NCBI RefSeq assembly: GCF_024436435.1
Contig: NZ_JAFMZP010000003.1
Span: forward strand, 682,001-746,000
DNA: 64,000 nt
Reading direction: 5' to 3'
From: Desertivirga xinjiangensis
GTDB taxonomy: Bacteria; Bacteroidota; Bacteroidia; Sphingobacteriales; Sphingobacteriaceae
The position numbers and the translations under genes are program-made. Below the pieces are notes generated by a model. The model searched no databases and was not told the origin of the DNA. It saw nothing but the letters and a program-made list of their open reading frames with translations. Positions 23,424 to 32,000 of the stretch are shown in pieces. Every line of letters begins with the position of its first letter. The stretch's first letter is position 1.

Positions 23424-24299
23424 TCATTGATTTGGTTTGGGATTTTCCATCACCTCAAGTAATTCTTCAATTTCCCTCACTTTATCCTCATAGCCAAGTT
23501 TGGTATAGGCTGCTATCAGGTTCCTTAAGATCCGGCGGATGATGTTTTCATTACTGCAGGGCTCGTAAAAAGATCTGTCTGGCTTAAGGTTTAGCTGTTT
23601 TAGGAACGAATCGACATCTCTCCTTCCAAAGATAAAACCTTTGTTAAATGCATTGATATAAAACAAAACGCTTTCTTCCTGGGAGAAATCTTTGGTTTCA
23701 TCCACAAACCCAAGTATGAAATGCTGGGGAAGGTTTACTCCGTAAACCGGAATATCCAGTTTCTGAGCGATCACTGAATAGATCACCGCCAGGGAGATCT
23801 GGTTGCCTTTTTTGCTTTCTAGAACCTGGCTGATGTAAGAGTTTTGTGGGTCCTGGTGATTGGTGGTATTCCCTGAAAATCCATGAATTCCATAAAGCAC
23901 GTGGTTGATCAGTTTTACTTTTTCAACTGCGCTCATGTCGTACATCATCTGAGTCCATATTTCCCGCTTGATATCCTCGATCTGATTCACAATCTTTTGC
24001 GGATCCATGTCGGGATATTGGTATTTATTGATGATGATGACGCCTTGTAACAGATCAAAAGCACCTCCGTGGTACCAAAGCTCCAGTTCGCGTTTTACAT
24101 CGAGATATTGTATCTTGTGTACAAGGTCTTCGATACGCTGTTGCAGTACTGCATCAAACGACTGTTCCCAGGCGGATTCTAAATACTCAACAACCTCACT
24201 GCCATATGATAGCAACTTATCCTCTACATGATCCGCAATCTCCTGATCCGGATCGTCCAGTAGTTTGATTAAGGATTCTATTTCTTTCTGATTAAGCAT
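23424..24299 (-). CDS. SirB1-like protein with transglutaminase-like domain
   Basis: A 291-residue soluble protein. The N-terminal 75 residues (KEIESLIKLLDDPDQEIADHVEDKL) look like HEAT-type helical repeats. From about residue 80 to 235 it has the SirB1/Transglut_core2 pattern: KVKLINHVLYGIHGFSGN, then DPQNSYISQVLESKKGNQISLAVIYSVIAQKLDIPVYGV and NLPQHFILGF. In this family the transglutaminase triad is degenerate, and here the candidate cysteine position is occupied by Asn/Gln (KKGNQISL), so catalysis is unlikely. The cellular role is not established. It faces prfB across the repeat-bearing gap and is divergent from the methyltransferase gene. Confidence 0.75.
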   Translation of the reverse strand: MLNQKEIESLIKLLDDPDQEIADHVEDKLLSYGSEVVEYLESAWEQSFDAVLQQRIEDLVHKIQYLDVKRELELWYHGGAFDLLQGVIIINKYQYPDMDPQKIVNQIEDIKREIWTQMMYDMSAVEKVKLINHVLYGIHGFSGNTTNHQDPQNSYISQVLESKKGNQISLAVIYSVIAQKLDIPVYGVNLPQHFILGFVDETKDFSQEESVLFYINAFNKGFIFGRRDVDSFLKQLNLKPDRSFYEPCSNENIIRRILRNLIAAYTKLGYEDKVREIEELLEVMENPKPNQ

Positions 24300-24355
24300 T
24301 TATACTAAAATAGTAAATTTCTATAAAATTTAGGACAAGCCTGATATCCTTTACC

Positions 24356-24363
24356 TAATTTTG
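24356..24363 (+). promoter_or_regulatory. -7 promoter element of the methyltransferase gene
   Basis: TAATTTTG matches TAnnTTTG and ends 7 nt before the ATG at 24371, again predicting a transcript with almost no leader. No clear -33 element was found. Confidence 0.5.
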
Positions 24364-24370
24364 ACGCTTT

Positions 24371-25156
24371 ATGATTAACGTACAACTGCTTAATTCTTAC
24401 ATTAAACATTGGTTAACTGCTAAAACCCGTCACGGGACTCATTCTCCTTTCGTTTATAAGTTAGTAGATGAAGTGATCTACGATTACTCACCCAGGGATG
24501 ACTTCCACGAAATTGAGCAATTAAGAAAGCATCTTCTTTCTGATGAAAGATACATTACCATCACAGACCTTGGAGCTGGTTCACACGTCAATAATAATAA
24601 AAGGAAGCAGGTAAAACAACTGGCAAAGAATGCCTTAAAGCCTTCTAGACTTGCACAGCTGATATACAGGTTATCTAACGACCTGAATCCGCAAAATATT
24701 ATCGAGCTTGGGACCTGCCTGGGCTTAACTACGTCTTATCTTGCCAGATCTGCTCCGAAGGGAAAGATCATCAGTATTGAGGGATGTCCTCAAACGGCCG
24801 CTATAGCAAGGGAGAACCTGAATAAGTTGAGGGTTTCAAATAGTACTATACTTACGGGGGATTTTGATACGGTGTTACCTGAAGTCTTGTCTGGTATCAA
24901 TGAACTCGATTTTGTTTTTATTGACGGTAATCATCGTAAACAGGCAACCCTCGATTATTTTAACCTGTGTCTTCCTAAAGTTCATGAGGGCTCTTTATTG
25001 ATTTTCGATGATATTTACTGGAGTAAGGGAATGCAGGAGGCCTGGGATGAGATTAAGGCGCATCCTCAAGTGACTGTGACGGTTGATCTGTTTTGGATTG
25101 GGTTGGTTTATTTTAGAGGAGGGCAGGTTAAAGAGGATTTTAAGATAAAGTTTTAG
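24371..25156 (+). CDS. Class I SAM-dependent methyltransferase (O-methyltransferase-like)
   Basis: A 261-residue protein with a class I methyltransferase core. Motif I is NIIELGTCLGLTTSYLA (near residue 114), the motif II acidic strand is KIISIEGCPQTA, and ELDFVFIDGNHRKQATLDYF is the catechol-O-methyltransferase-like motif. EGSLLIFDDIYWSKGMQEAW is the following strand and loop. The N-terminal 95 residues form a family-specific cap (SYIKHWLTAKTRHGTHSPFVY). Substrate unknown. It has its own promoter-like sequence and stands as a single gene, ending in a hairpin at 25175-25201. Firm as a methyltransferase, uncertain beyond that. Confidence 0.85.
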   Translation: MINVQLLNSYIKHWLTAKTRHGTHSPFVYKLVDEVIYDYSPRDDFHEIEQLRKHLLSDERYITITDLGAGSHVNNNKRKQVKQLAKNALKPSRLAQLIYRLSNDLNPQNIIELGTCLGLTTSYLARSAPKGKIISIEGCPQTAAIARENLNKLRVSNSTILTGDFDTVLPEVLSGINELDFVFIDGNHRKQATLDYFNLCLPKVHEGSLLIFDDIYWSKGMQEAWDEIKAHPQVTVTVDLFWIGLVYFRGGQVKEDFKIKF

Positions 25157-25174
25157 ATAGTTGATAGGGTGAAT

Positions 25175-25201
25175 CGATAGAGACCCTTAGGAACTCTATC
25201 G
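25175..25201. terminator. Hairpin after the methyltransferase gene
   Basis: An 8-bp perfect stem (CGATAGAG 25175-25182, CTCTATCG 25194-25201) with an 11-nt loop, 18 nt after the stop codon. There is no strong U-tract, so it may be a weak terminator or a 3'-end stabiliser. Confidence 0.5.
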
Positions 25202-25234
25202 GCAGAATAGGGGCTTGATGGAGAGAAGTTTAGT

Positions 25235-25270
25235 CAAGAGGTCCTGAAACAAGTTCAGGATGACGAAGAA
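25235..25270. repeat. Second, 5'-truncated copy of the intergenic repeat
   Basis: These 36 bp are identical to 23344-23379. The copy keeps the 3' arm of hairpin 2, all of hairpin 3 and the 3' strand of the outer stem, but lacks hairpin 1 and the 5' strand. Like the first copy it lies between convergent genes. Flanking similarity continues weakly (AGCTTG, ACACCTT). Confidence 0.85.
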
Positions 25271-25302
25271 ACAGAGCTTGCTGGATTTATAAACACCTTC
25301 CC

Positions 25303-26436
25303 TTAAAACGCTTCCGAGAGCGATAGATAAAAGCCTTGCTGACGTTTCTCGTTTGAACGTTTTTCTCCAAAGGCATAGTCGAGTCGGACACTTAGACCTC
25401 TTATTGGCGCTACGAAATATCTTAATCCAGCTCCGTAACTTGGCTTTAAGTTGTTTAAGCTAAATAGGCCGTTTTCGTATACTGACCCAAGTCCGGCGAA
25501 ACCGGCTATGCCGAATCTGGGGATGAGGCGGTAGCGCAGTTCGGCCTGTGTAGCCAGCAGGTTGCGGTCGCGGTAGCGGCCGGTATAATATCCGCGCATC
25601 ACCTGGTCGTTGCCCAATTGCGGTAGCAGATAGAAGGGGGCGTTGGATCCCTGTAACGACTGGTAGTTCAATTGAACGCCCAGGACGGTTTTAGAATTTA
25701 AGCTGTTGAACGTTCTAAAGTCCAGCTTAAATAAGCTACCAGTAAAGTTTTCTCCGCCGAAAATATCCGGAGCAAAAGAGTAATTGAATCTTATGTACGT
25801 GCCTCTAGTTGTATAGGTATTGGTGTTCCGGCTGTCGATTATTTGAGTGAGCCCGATAAATGCCGCGCGGCCACCATCTTTATCCCTGATAAATCTGCCT
25901 GTTTCATAGATGCCTCCCGGCTCTTTATCAGTGTATTTATAGTCTTCATAACTGGCAGTCGCACCAAGGTAAATACCTCTTTTCAGCAACTTCTCAACCT
26001 CGGCACTGAATCTGAAAAGTTTTTGGGTAATAATCTCTTTATCCGCTTCCCGGGTTTTATCTCCAACACCGTAGAAGTTGAAAGGAAAGTTTTTATAGCG
26101 AAGTTCTCCCGAATAATGATATCGGTTGCCTGCCGACCAGACATCCGGTTTTATGCTGAAATTGCTTTGTTTTTTGGTGGTGAACGCCGCTACAGCGGAA
26201 ATGTTCGAGCTTCGTGTAAGGGTGTCTTTAGTATTTGTGTAAAATGAGGAGAGCGAAGCCAGGCCAAATTGCCAGCCTGTTTCCTGGGCATAGCCCACCG
26301 CGGGTAGCACCATGAAGGAGCCTTTTTTTGTACTATCGCCCTGGCTCGAAAGCAATTTTTCGGTGAGCCTCCTCTGCCCGGATGCAGAATTAAGCAAGTA
26401 AAGAGAAATTATAAACAGGATGCAAAACTTCTTCAT
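25303..26436 (-). CDS. BamA/TamA-family outer-membrane barrel without POTRA domains
   Basis: A 377-residue protein with a signal peptide (MKKFCILFIISLYLLNSASG). The mature part is almost wholly beta strand and ends in a barrel-type aromatic C-terminus (GFYLSLSEAF). SRNTNTYTTRGTYIRFNYSF, QVMRGYYTGRYRDRNLLATQ and FGIAGFAGLGSVYENGLFSL match the Omp85/surface antigen (Bac_surface_Ag) pattern; RGYYTGRYRD is the conserved R-G-Y motif of the barrel loop. There is no room for POTRA repeats, so this is a short Omp85 relative of unknown cargo. It is monocistronic and convergent with the methyltransferase gene. Confidence 0.8.
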   Translation of the reverse strand: MKKFCILFIISLYLLNSASGQRRLTEKLLSSQGDSTKKGSFMVLPAVGYAQETGWQFGLASLSSFYTNTKDTLTRSSNISAVAAFTTKKQSNFSIKPDVWSAGNRYHYSGELRYKNFPFNFYGVGDKTREADKEIITQKLFRFSAEVEKLLKRGIYLGATASYEDYKYTDKEPGGIYETGRFIRDKDGGRAAFIGLTQIIDSRNTNTYTTRGTYIRFNYSFAPDIFGGENFTGSLFKLDFRTFNSLNSKTVLGVQLNYQSLQGSNAPFYLLPQLGNDQVMRGYYTGRYRDRNLLATQAELRYRLIPRFGIAGFAGLGSVYENGLFSLNNLKPSYGAGLRYFVAPIRGLSVRLDYAFGEKRSNEKRQQGFYLSLSEAF

Positions 26437-26513
26437 CGGATGCGAAGATAAGGATTCGGAAGCTTTGATTTGAGAAAGACATTAATAGGCGATATTGTCC
26501 ATTTAAAAAATGC

Positions 26514-26521
26514 TATTTTTG
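26514..26521 (+). promoter_or_regulatory. -7 promoter element of the deoxyhypusine-synthase-like gene
   Basis: TATTTTTG fits TAnnTTTG, with a TTG at 26495-26497 as a possible -33 element. The leader to the ATG at 26538 is about 12 nt. The context ATGCTATTTTTGCC is shared with prfB. Confidence 0.6.
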
Positions 26522-26537
26522 CCAAAATTTTAACGAT

Positions 26538-27512
26538 ATGAACAGAGGTCCGATTTCACAGTTTATAGAACATAATTATCGCCATTTCAATGCCGCTGCT
26601 CTTCTTGATGCTGCAAAAGGATATGAAACTCATCTTGAAGAAGGTGGTAAAATGATGATCACGCTTGCCGGTGCTATGAGTACTGCAGAGCTTGGCATCT
26701 CTTTGGCTGAAATGATTCGCCAGGGGAAAGTCGATATTATTTCGTGTACAGGGGCTAACCTCGAAGAGGATGTGATGAACCTTGTGGCTCACTCTCACTA
26801 CAAGCGTGTTCCTAACTACCGTGATTTAAGTCCGCAGGAAGAATGGGATCTTCTGGAAAACGGCTACAACCGGGTAACCGATACCTGTATTCCCGAAGAA
26901 GAGGCCTTCCGCCGGATCCAGAAACATATTTACAAGATATGGAAAGACGCAGAAGAAAAAGGTGAGCGCTATTTTCCGCATGAGTTTATGTACAAATTGC
27001 TTCTTAGTGGAGTAATGAAAGAAAACTACGAAATACCTGTCGAGAACAGCTGGATGATCGCTGCGGCGGAACGTAATCTGCCTATAATTGTGCCGGGATG
27101 GGAAGACAGTACCATGGGTAATATTTTTGCATCCTACGTGATAAAAGGCGAGTTAAAAGCAAGTACCATGAAAAGCGGTATCGAATATATGGCCTGGTTG
27201 GCCGACTGGTACCGCGCTAATTCGGATGGCAAAGGGATAGGTTTCTTCCAAATCGGCGGCGGTATTGCCGGAGATTTTCCTATTTGTGTAGTGCCTATGC
27301 TTTATCAGGATCTGGAAATGCATGAAATCCCGTTCTGGAGCTATTTCTGCCAGATATCCGACTCAACTACTTCTTACGGTTCGTATTCCGGAGCAGTGCC
27401 TAATGAGAAAATTACCTGGGGAAAGCTTGATATAACTACTCCTAAATTTATAGTTGAATCAGACGCAACCATTGTTGCTCCCCTGATTTTCGCATGGGTG
27501 TTGAAACAATAA
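26538..27512 (+). CDS. Deoxyhypusine synthase-like protein
   Basis: A 324-residue member of the deoxyhypusine synthase family. Conserved features are GGKMMITLAGAMSTAELGISL (NAD-binding region), ISCTGANLEEDVMNLVAH, LPIIVPGWEDSTMGN (active-site loop), GIGFFQIGGGIAGDFPI and EKITWGKLDI. In the last, Lys296 aligns with the lysine that forms the enzyme-imine intermediate in eukaryotic DHS, so catalysis is likely retained. Eukaryotic DHS transfers the aminobutyl group of spermidine to eIF5A. Bacteria lack eIF5A, so the acceptor here is unknown; a small-molecule amine, as in homospermidine synthase, is one option. Single gene with its own promoter and strong terminator. Confidence 0.9.
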   Translation: MNRGPISQFIEHNYRHFNAAALLDAAKGYETHLEEGGKMMITLAGAMSTAELGISLAEMIRQGKVDIISCTGANLEEDVMNLVAHSHYKRVPNYRDLSPQEEWDLLENGYNRVTDTCIPEEEAFRRIQKHIYKIWKDAEEKGERYFPHEFMYKLLLSGVMKENYEIPVENSWMIAAAERNLPIIVPGWEDSTMGNIFASYVIKGELKASTMKSGIEYMAWLADWYRANSDGKGIGFFQIGGGIAGDFPICVVPMLYQDLEMHEIPFWSYFCQISDSTTSYGSYSGAVPNEKITWGKLDITTPKFIVESDATIVAPLIFAWVLKQ

Positions 27513-27567
27513 TAAATGTTCTAACATCTGCAAAAGCTTTTTAAAGAAGCTGCAAGATCATTAAAAC

Positions 27568-27603
27568 AAAAAACGCTTTAGTAGTATCACTGGGGCGTTT
27601 TTT
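27568..27603 (+). terminator. Rho-independent terminator after the DHS-like gene
   Basis: A 15-bp stem: AAAAAACGCTTTAGT (27568-27582) with ACTGGGGCGTTTTTT (27589-27603), three of the pairs being G-U, and the 6-nt loop AGTATC. The 3' arm ends in six T, giving the U-tract. It isolates the DHS-like gene from the respiratory operon. Confidence 0.85.
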
Positions 27604-27672
27604 CAATTATTTAGAATGGTTATAAATTGATATTACAGGTCATCATAGTGTCATCCATAGCTGAATTAATTA

Positions 27673-27680
27673 TACTTTTG
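27673..27680 (+). promoter_or_regulatory. -7 promoter element of the act-cox operon
   Basis: TACTTTTG is a textbook TAnnTTTG element, 68 nt before the actA ATG. No -33 TTG is obvious at the usual distance, so an activator may be needed. Confidence 0.6.
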
Positions 27681-27684
27681 TCAT

Positions 27685-27714
27685 CCGAAAATGTGACTTA
27701 AAACACATTTTCGG
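27685..27714 (+). promoter_or_regulatory. actA: Leader hairpin or operator of the act-cox operon
   Basis: A perfect 11-bp inverted repeat: CCGAAAATGTG (27685-27695) and CACATTTTCGG (27704-27714), with an 8-nt loop. It begins at about the predicted transcription start and ends 34 nt before the actA ATG. As RNA it would cap the 5' end; as DNA it could be an operator. Confidence 0.6.
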
Positions 27715-27748
27715 TTTACATTCAATTTTTTTATCGTAAAATATAAAT

Positions 27749-29047
27749 ATGAGAAGCATCTCATTGGTTTTTAGAAGAATTGCAAAATCTTTACTATTTG
27801 TTTCAGCCTTAAGTTTCGGGGTCAATGCTAACGCTCAGGATGCAGCAGCACCGGCAGGCGATGCAGCAGCAGGAGCAGCCATTTTTAAGCAAAAATGTAC
27901 ATCCTGCCACGCAATCAGTCGTCAGGTTGTTGGTCCTGCATTGAAGGGTATCAATGAAAAGTACGACGAGGCATGGTTGATCAAATGGATTAAGAATTCG
28001 CAGGCGTTAGTTGCCGCTGGAGATCCGGCAGCAGTAAAAGTTTTTAACGAATATAATAAAACTGTAATGACTCCATTCCCGGAGTTGTCAGATGACGATG
28101 TTCGTAATATCCTTGCTTATGTGGCGAAGGAAGAGTCTGCACCAGCAGCTGCCCCAGGTGCTGCAGGAGCAACAGGCGAGGAGGGTGGCACTGCTGCTAA
28201 GGGCGACGAGGTAAGCAATTTCATGCTTGGCGGATTAATCCTGGTAGTGATCATCGCTCTACTGGTTATTCTGGTACTTAACAGGGTTGTTAAGACCTTA
28301 GATCGTATAATCCTGCAAAAACAGGGTTTACTGGTTGAAGGTGAGGATCAGGAAGAGAGCGCTGCTGTTCGTTTCAGAAGGCTTGCTAAAAATAAAAAGT
28401 TTGTATTCTTCGTGATCATCCTTTTGGTAGCCTTGTTTGGCTCTTTGGGATGGAAGGCCATGTGGAACACAGGTGTTCATCAGGGATATCAGCCTGAGCA
28501 GCCTATCAAATACTCTCACCAGTTACACGCTGGTACTCTTAAGATCGATTGCCAATACTGCCACTTCAATGCATACAAGTCAAAGAATGCGGCTATCCCT
28601 TCGTTGAACGTGTGTATGAACTGCCATAGCTACGTTACTGCAAGTGATAAATATAACGGTGAAACTTCACCTGAAATTGCAAAGATCTATAAGGCTTTGG
28701 ATTACGATCCGGCTACTAAGCAATACGGTGATAATCCAAAACCTATTCAGTGGGTTCGTATTCACAACCTGCCTGACCTGGCCTACTTCAACCACTCTCA
28801 GCACGTAACTGTTGCGGGTATTGCATGCCAGGAATGTCACGGACCTATCCAAACAATGCCTGAAGTATATCAATACTCTCCTCTTACTATGAAATGGTGT
28901 ATCAATTGCCACCGTACAAGAGAAGTGAACTCTAAGGGCAATGCTTATTATGACAAAGTACTTGCAGTGCACGATCAGTTGAAGAAAGGTGAAAAAGTTA
29001 CGCCAGCGGTTTTAGGCGGACTTGAGTGCGGTAAATGTCATTATTAA
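27749..29047 (+). CDS. actA: Alternative complex III subunit ActA, multiheme cytochrome c with extra N-terminal monoheme domain
   Basis: A 432-residue protein with a signal peptide (to about NANAQ). A monoheme cytochrome c domain follows (CTSCH near residue 50), then an Ala/Gly-rich linker, a membrane helix (LGGLILVVIIALLVILVL), a second helix (FFVIILLVALFGSLGW) and a periplasmic multiheme part with CQYCH, CMNCH, CQECH, CINCH and CGKCH. That makes six CxxCH motifs. ActA of ACIII is classically the pentaheme subunit that carries electrons from the quinol-oxidising core to the oxidase, and the five C-terminal motifs match it. The front monoheme domain could act as a tethered electron shuttle. 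First gene of the operon, with a promoter and hairpin just upstream. Confidence 0.93.
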   Translation: MRSISLVFRRIAKSLLFVSALSFGVNANAQDAAAPAGDAAAGAAIFKQKCTSCHAISRQVVGPALKGINEKYDEAWLIKWIKNSQALVAAGDPAAVKVFNEYNKTVMTPFPELSDDDVRNILAYVAKEESAPAAAPGAAGATGEEGGTAAKGDEVSNFMLGGLILVVIIALLVILVLNRVVKTLDRIILQKQGLLVEGEDQEESAAVRFRRLAKNKKFVFFVIILLVALFGSLGWKAMWNTGVHQGYQPEQPIKYSHQLHAGTLKIDCQYCHFNAYKSKNAAIPSLNVCMNCHSYVTASDKYNGETSPEIAKIYKALDYDPATKQYGDNPKPIQWVRIHNLPDLAYFNHSQHVTVAGIACQECHGPIQTMPEVYQYSPLTMKWCINCHRTREVNSKGNAYYDKVLAVHDQLKKGEKVTPAVLGGLECGKCHY

Positions 29048-29086
29048 TAAATTAAAGAACTTACGAATACAGTTTATATAGCTTAA

Positions 29087-32000
29087 ATGGAAAGCAATAA
29101 AAAATACTGGAAAGGTATAGAAGAGCTGCAAAAAACTCCTGAGTTTGTAGAAAGTAATAAAGGCGAATTCTCAGAGTCATTACCAATTGAGGAAGTGTTG
29201 AGCGAGGCTGGCTTAAAAACAGTTACTCCGCGACGCGACTTCTTGAAAGCGCTTGGTTTTGGTGTTGGTGCAGTATCTTTAGCAGCCTGCCAAACAGCTC
29301 CGGTACAAAAATCAATTCCTTATCTTGTTAAACCTGAAGAGGTTACTCCTGGTGTAGCAAACTACTATGCATCAAGTTATAACGGATATGGCGTTCTTGT
29401 AAAGACAAGAGAAGGCCGTCCGATTAAAATTGAAGGTAATCCTGCCTGTTTATTAAGCGGCGGTCGCTTAGACGCTGTTGGTCAGGCTTCAATTCTTGAT
29501 CTTTACGATGTATCTAAATTAAAGAAGCCAGTTCTCAATGGTGATGAAAATGCAACATGGGAAAAGGTTGATGCTTTTGTGCGTGGCGAATTAGCTAAGG
29601 CACAAGCATCAGGCAAAAAAATAAGAATAGTTTCATCAACAATAAACAGCCCCTCTGCAAAAGGGGTGATCGCTGAATTTATTGCTAAGTATCCTAACGC
29701 TAAACATGTTCAGGTTGATGCGGTATCTTACAGCGGCATCATCCAGGCAAATCAGGCTAGTTTCGGTTCTGCGGTTGTGCCACACTATCAGTTTGATAAA
29801 GCTGATGTGATTGTAAGTTTCGGCGCTGATTTCCTTGGTACCTGGATCTCTCCTTTAGAGTTCAACCGTCAGTACGTGACTAAAAGGAACATGGCATCTT
29901 TAAAAGACAAAAAGATGTCACGTCATATCCAGGTTGAATCAGGAATGAGCTTAACAGGTACTAATGCGGATGCCCGGATTGCTGTTAAGCCTTCAGAAGA
30001 GAATCTGGCATTGTTAAATCTTTATGCCGCTCTTGGTGGAAGCGTTCCTGCGCAGAAATTAAGCAGTCCTGCTGCAGAGAAAGGTATCGCTATTGCTGCA
30101 AAGGAATTGGCGGCTGCTAAAGGCAGAGCGCTTGTAGTAAGTGGATCGAACGATGTAGCGGTTCAAACTGTAGTTAATGCTATCAACTCCCTTTTAGGAA
30201 GTTATGGAACTACTATCGATCTTACTAATCCATCTTATCAATACACTGGAAACGATGCTGACTTTGTTGCATTCGTTAAGGAGTTAAGTGCAGGTGAAGT
30301 GGATGCGGTGTTCTTCCTTAATTCAAACCCTGTTTATAGCGTTGCAAATTCTCAGCAATTTGCAGAAGCATTGAACAAAGCTAAATTAAGGGTATCGTTC
30401 TCTGATCGTGCTGACGAAACAGCATCTCTATGTAATGTAATTGCTCCGGTTCCTAACTATCTTGAAACCTGGAACGATTCAAATCCAATTGGTGGTTACT
30501 ATACCATAGTACAACCTACCATCAATCCGGTATATAACACTCGCCAGGCTGAGCAAAGCTTATTGGTATGGTCTGACAATCCGGTTAAGAATTACTATCA
30601 GTACCTTAAGAATAACTGGGAGAAAAATATTCTTCCTCAGGCAGGCTTAACCTGGAAGGCTTTGTTACAAAAAGGTGTGGTGTCCTCTACAGCTGTAGCT
30701 GCTGCGGGATCTGCAAGTTTTGCAGGTAATGCTGCCGGGGCTGCGCAAACTATTGTAAACGCAAGCAAGGCTCTTGTGAAGGAGGGTAAAGGTGCGGTTC
30801 AATTGAGCTTATATGAGTCTGTTGCTATCCGCGACGGTAAATATGCAAACAACGCCTGGTTACAGGAATTGCCTGATCCGGTTTCTAAAGTAACATGGGA
30901 CAACTATGTTGCCATTAACCCTAAATACGCTGAAGAGTTAGGAATATCTGAATTCGACAATGTACTGGTAAAATCAGGCGACAGACAGATTGAGTTACCG
31001 GCTCTTTATCAGCCAGGACAAGCAAAAGGAACAATATCCATTGCTTTAGGTTACGGACGGTTAAAAGTAGGAAATGCTGGTAATGAAGTCGGTAAGAATG
31101 CTTATCCTTTTGTAACTCTTGTCAACGGAACATTCCAGAGAGTTACTTCAGCTACTATTGAAAGAGGTAGCGGTAAATATGAGCTTGCTCAAACTCAGAC
31201 ACACCATTCATTTGAAGGCAGGAATATCATTCGGGAAACAACCTTCAAGGAATATGTGAACGATCATCATGCAGGTTCTGGAAAACACGGTGGGCATAAA
31301 GATTACGATCTATGGCCAGAGCATAAGCAAATAGGACATAGCTGGGTAATGGCTATCGACCTTAACGCTTGTACCGGTTGTGGCGCTTGTGTGGTTGCCT
31401 GTAATGTAGAGAACAACATCCCGGTTGTTGGTCGTGATGAAGTTCGTCGTCGCCGTGAAATGCACTGGTTACGTATCGACCGTTATTACAGCATACAGGA
31501 AGGTGGAAAATCCGTAACTGAAGAGAAAGAGATCGAGGACCTGGAAGGCGATTTTGAAAACGTAACCGTGGTAAATCAGCCGATGCTTTGTCAGCATTGC
31601 GATCACGCTCCTTGCGAAACGGTTTGTCCGGTTATCGCAACCATGCACTCGTCTGATGGCTTGAACCATATGGCTTACAACCGTTGCGTTGGTACACGTT
31701 ACTGCGCTAACAACTGTCCATATAAAGTTCGTCGCTTCAACTGGTTCAACTATTGGAACGATTCCCGTTTCGATAATTATATGAATAACGAGTTTACACA
31801 ATTAGTACTTAATCCTGATGTTACTACACGTTTCCGTGGAGTTATGGAAAAATGTACTATGTGTCTGCAACGTATTCAAGCTGGAAGGCTGCAGGCTAAG
31901 ATTGAAAAACGCCCGTTACGCGATTTGGAAATCCAAACTGCTTGTCAGCAAACCTGCCCTACTAATGCAATTATATTTGGTGATGCTAATGATCCTGATT

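Noticed and set aside
23299..25270. The two repeat copies as ends of an insertion sequence or composite transposon
   Set aside because: They are direct, not inverted, lie in separate convergent gaps, and the 1.9 kb between them holds ordinary chromosomal genes with no transposase.
31469..31801. 110-codon minus-strand ORF inside actB
   Set aside because: It lies wholly inside a strongly conserved Fe-S coding region, is rich in Val/Thr/Ile as expected of a shadow frame, and has no family features.
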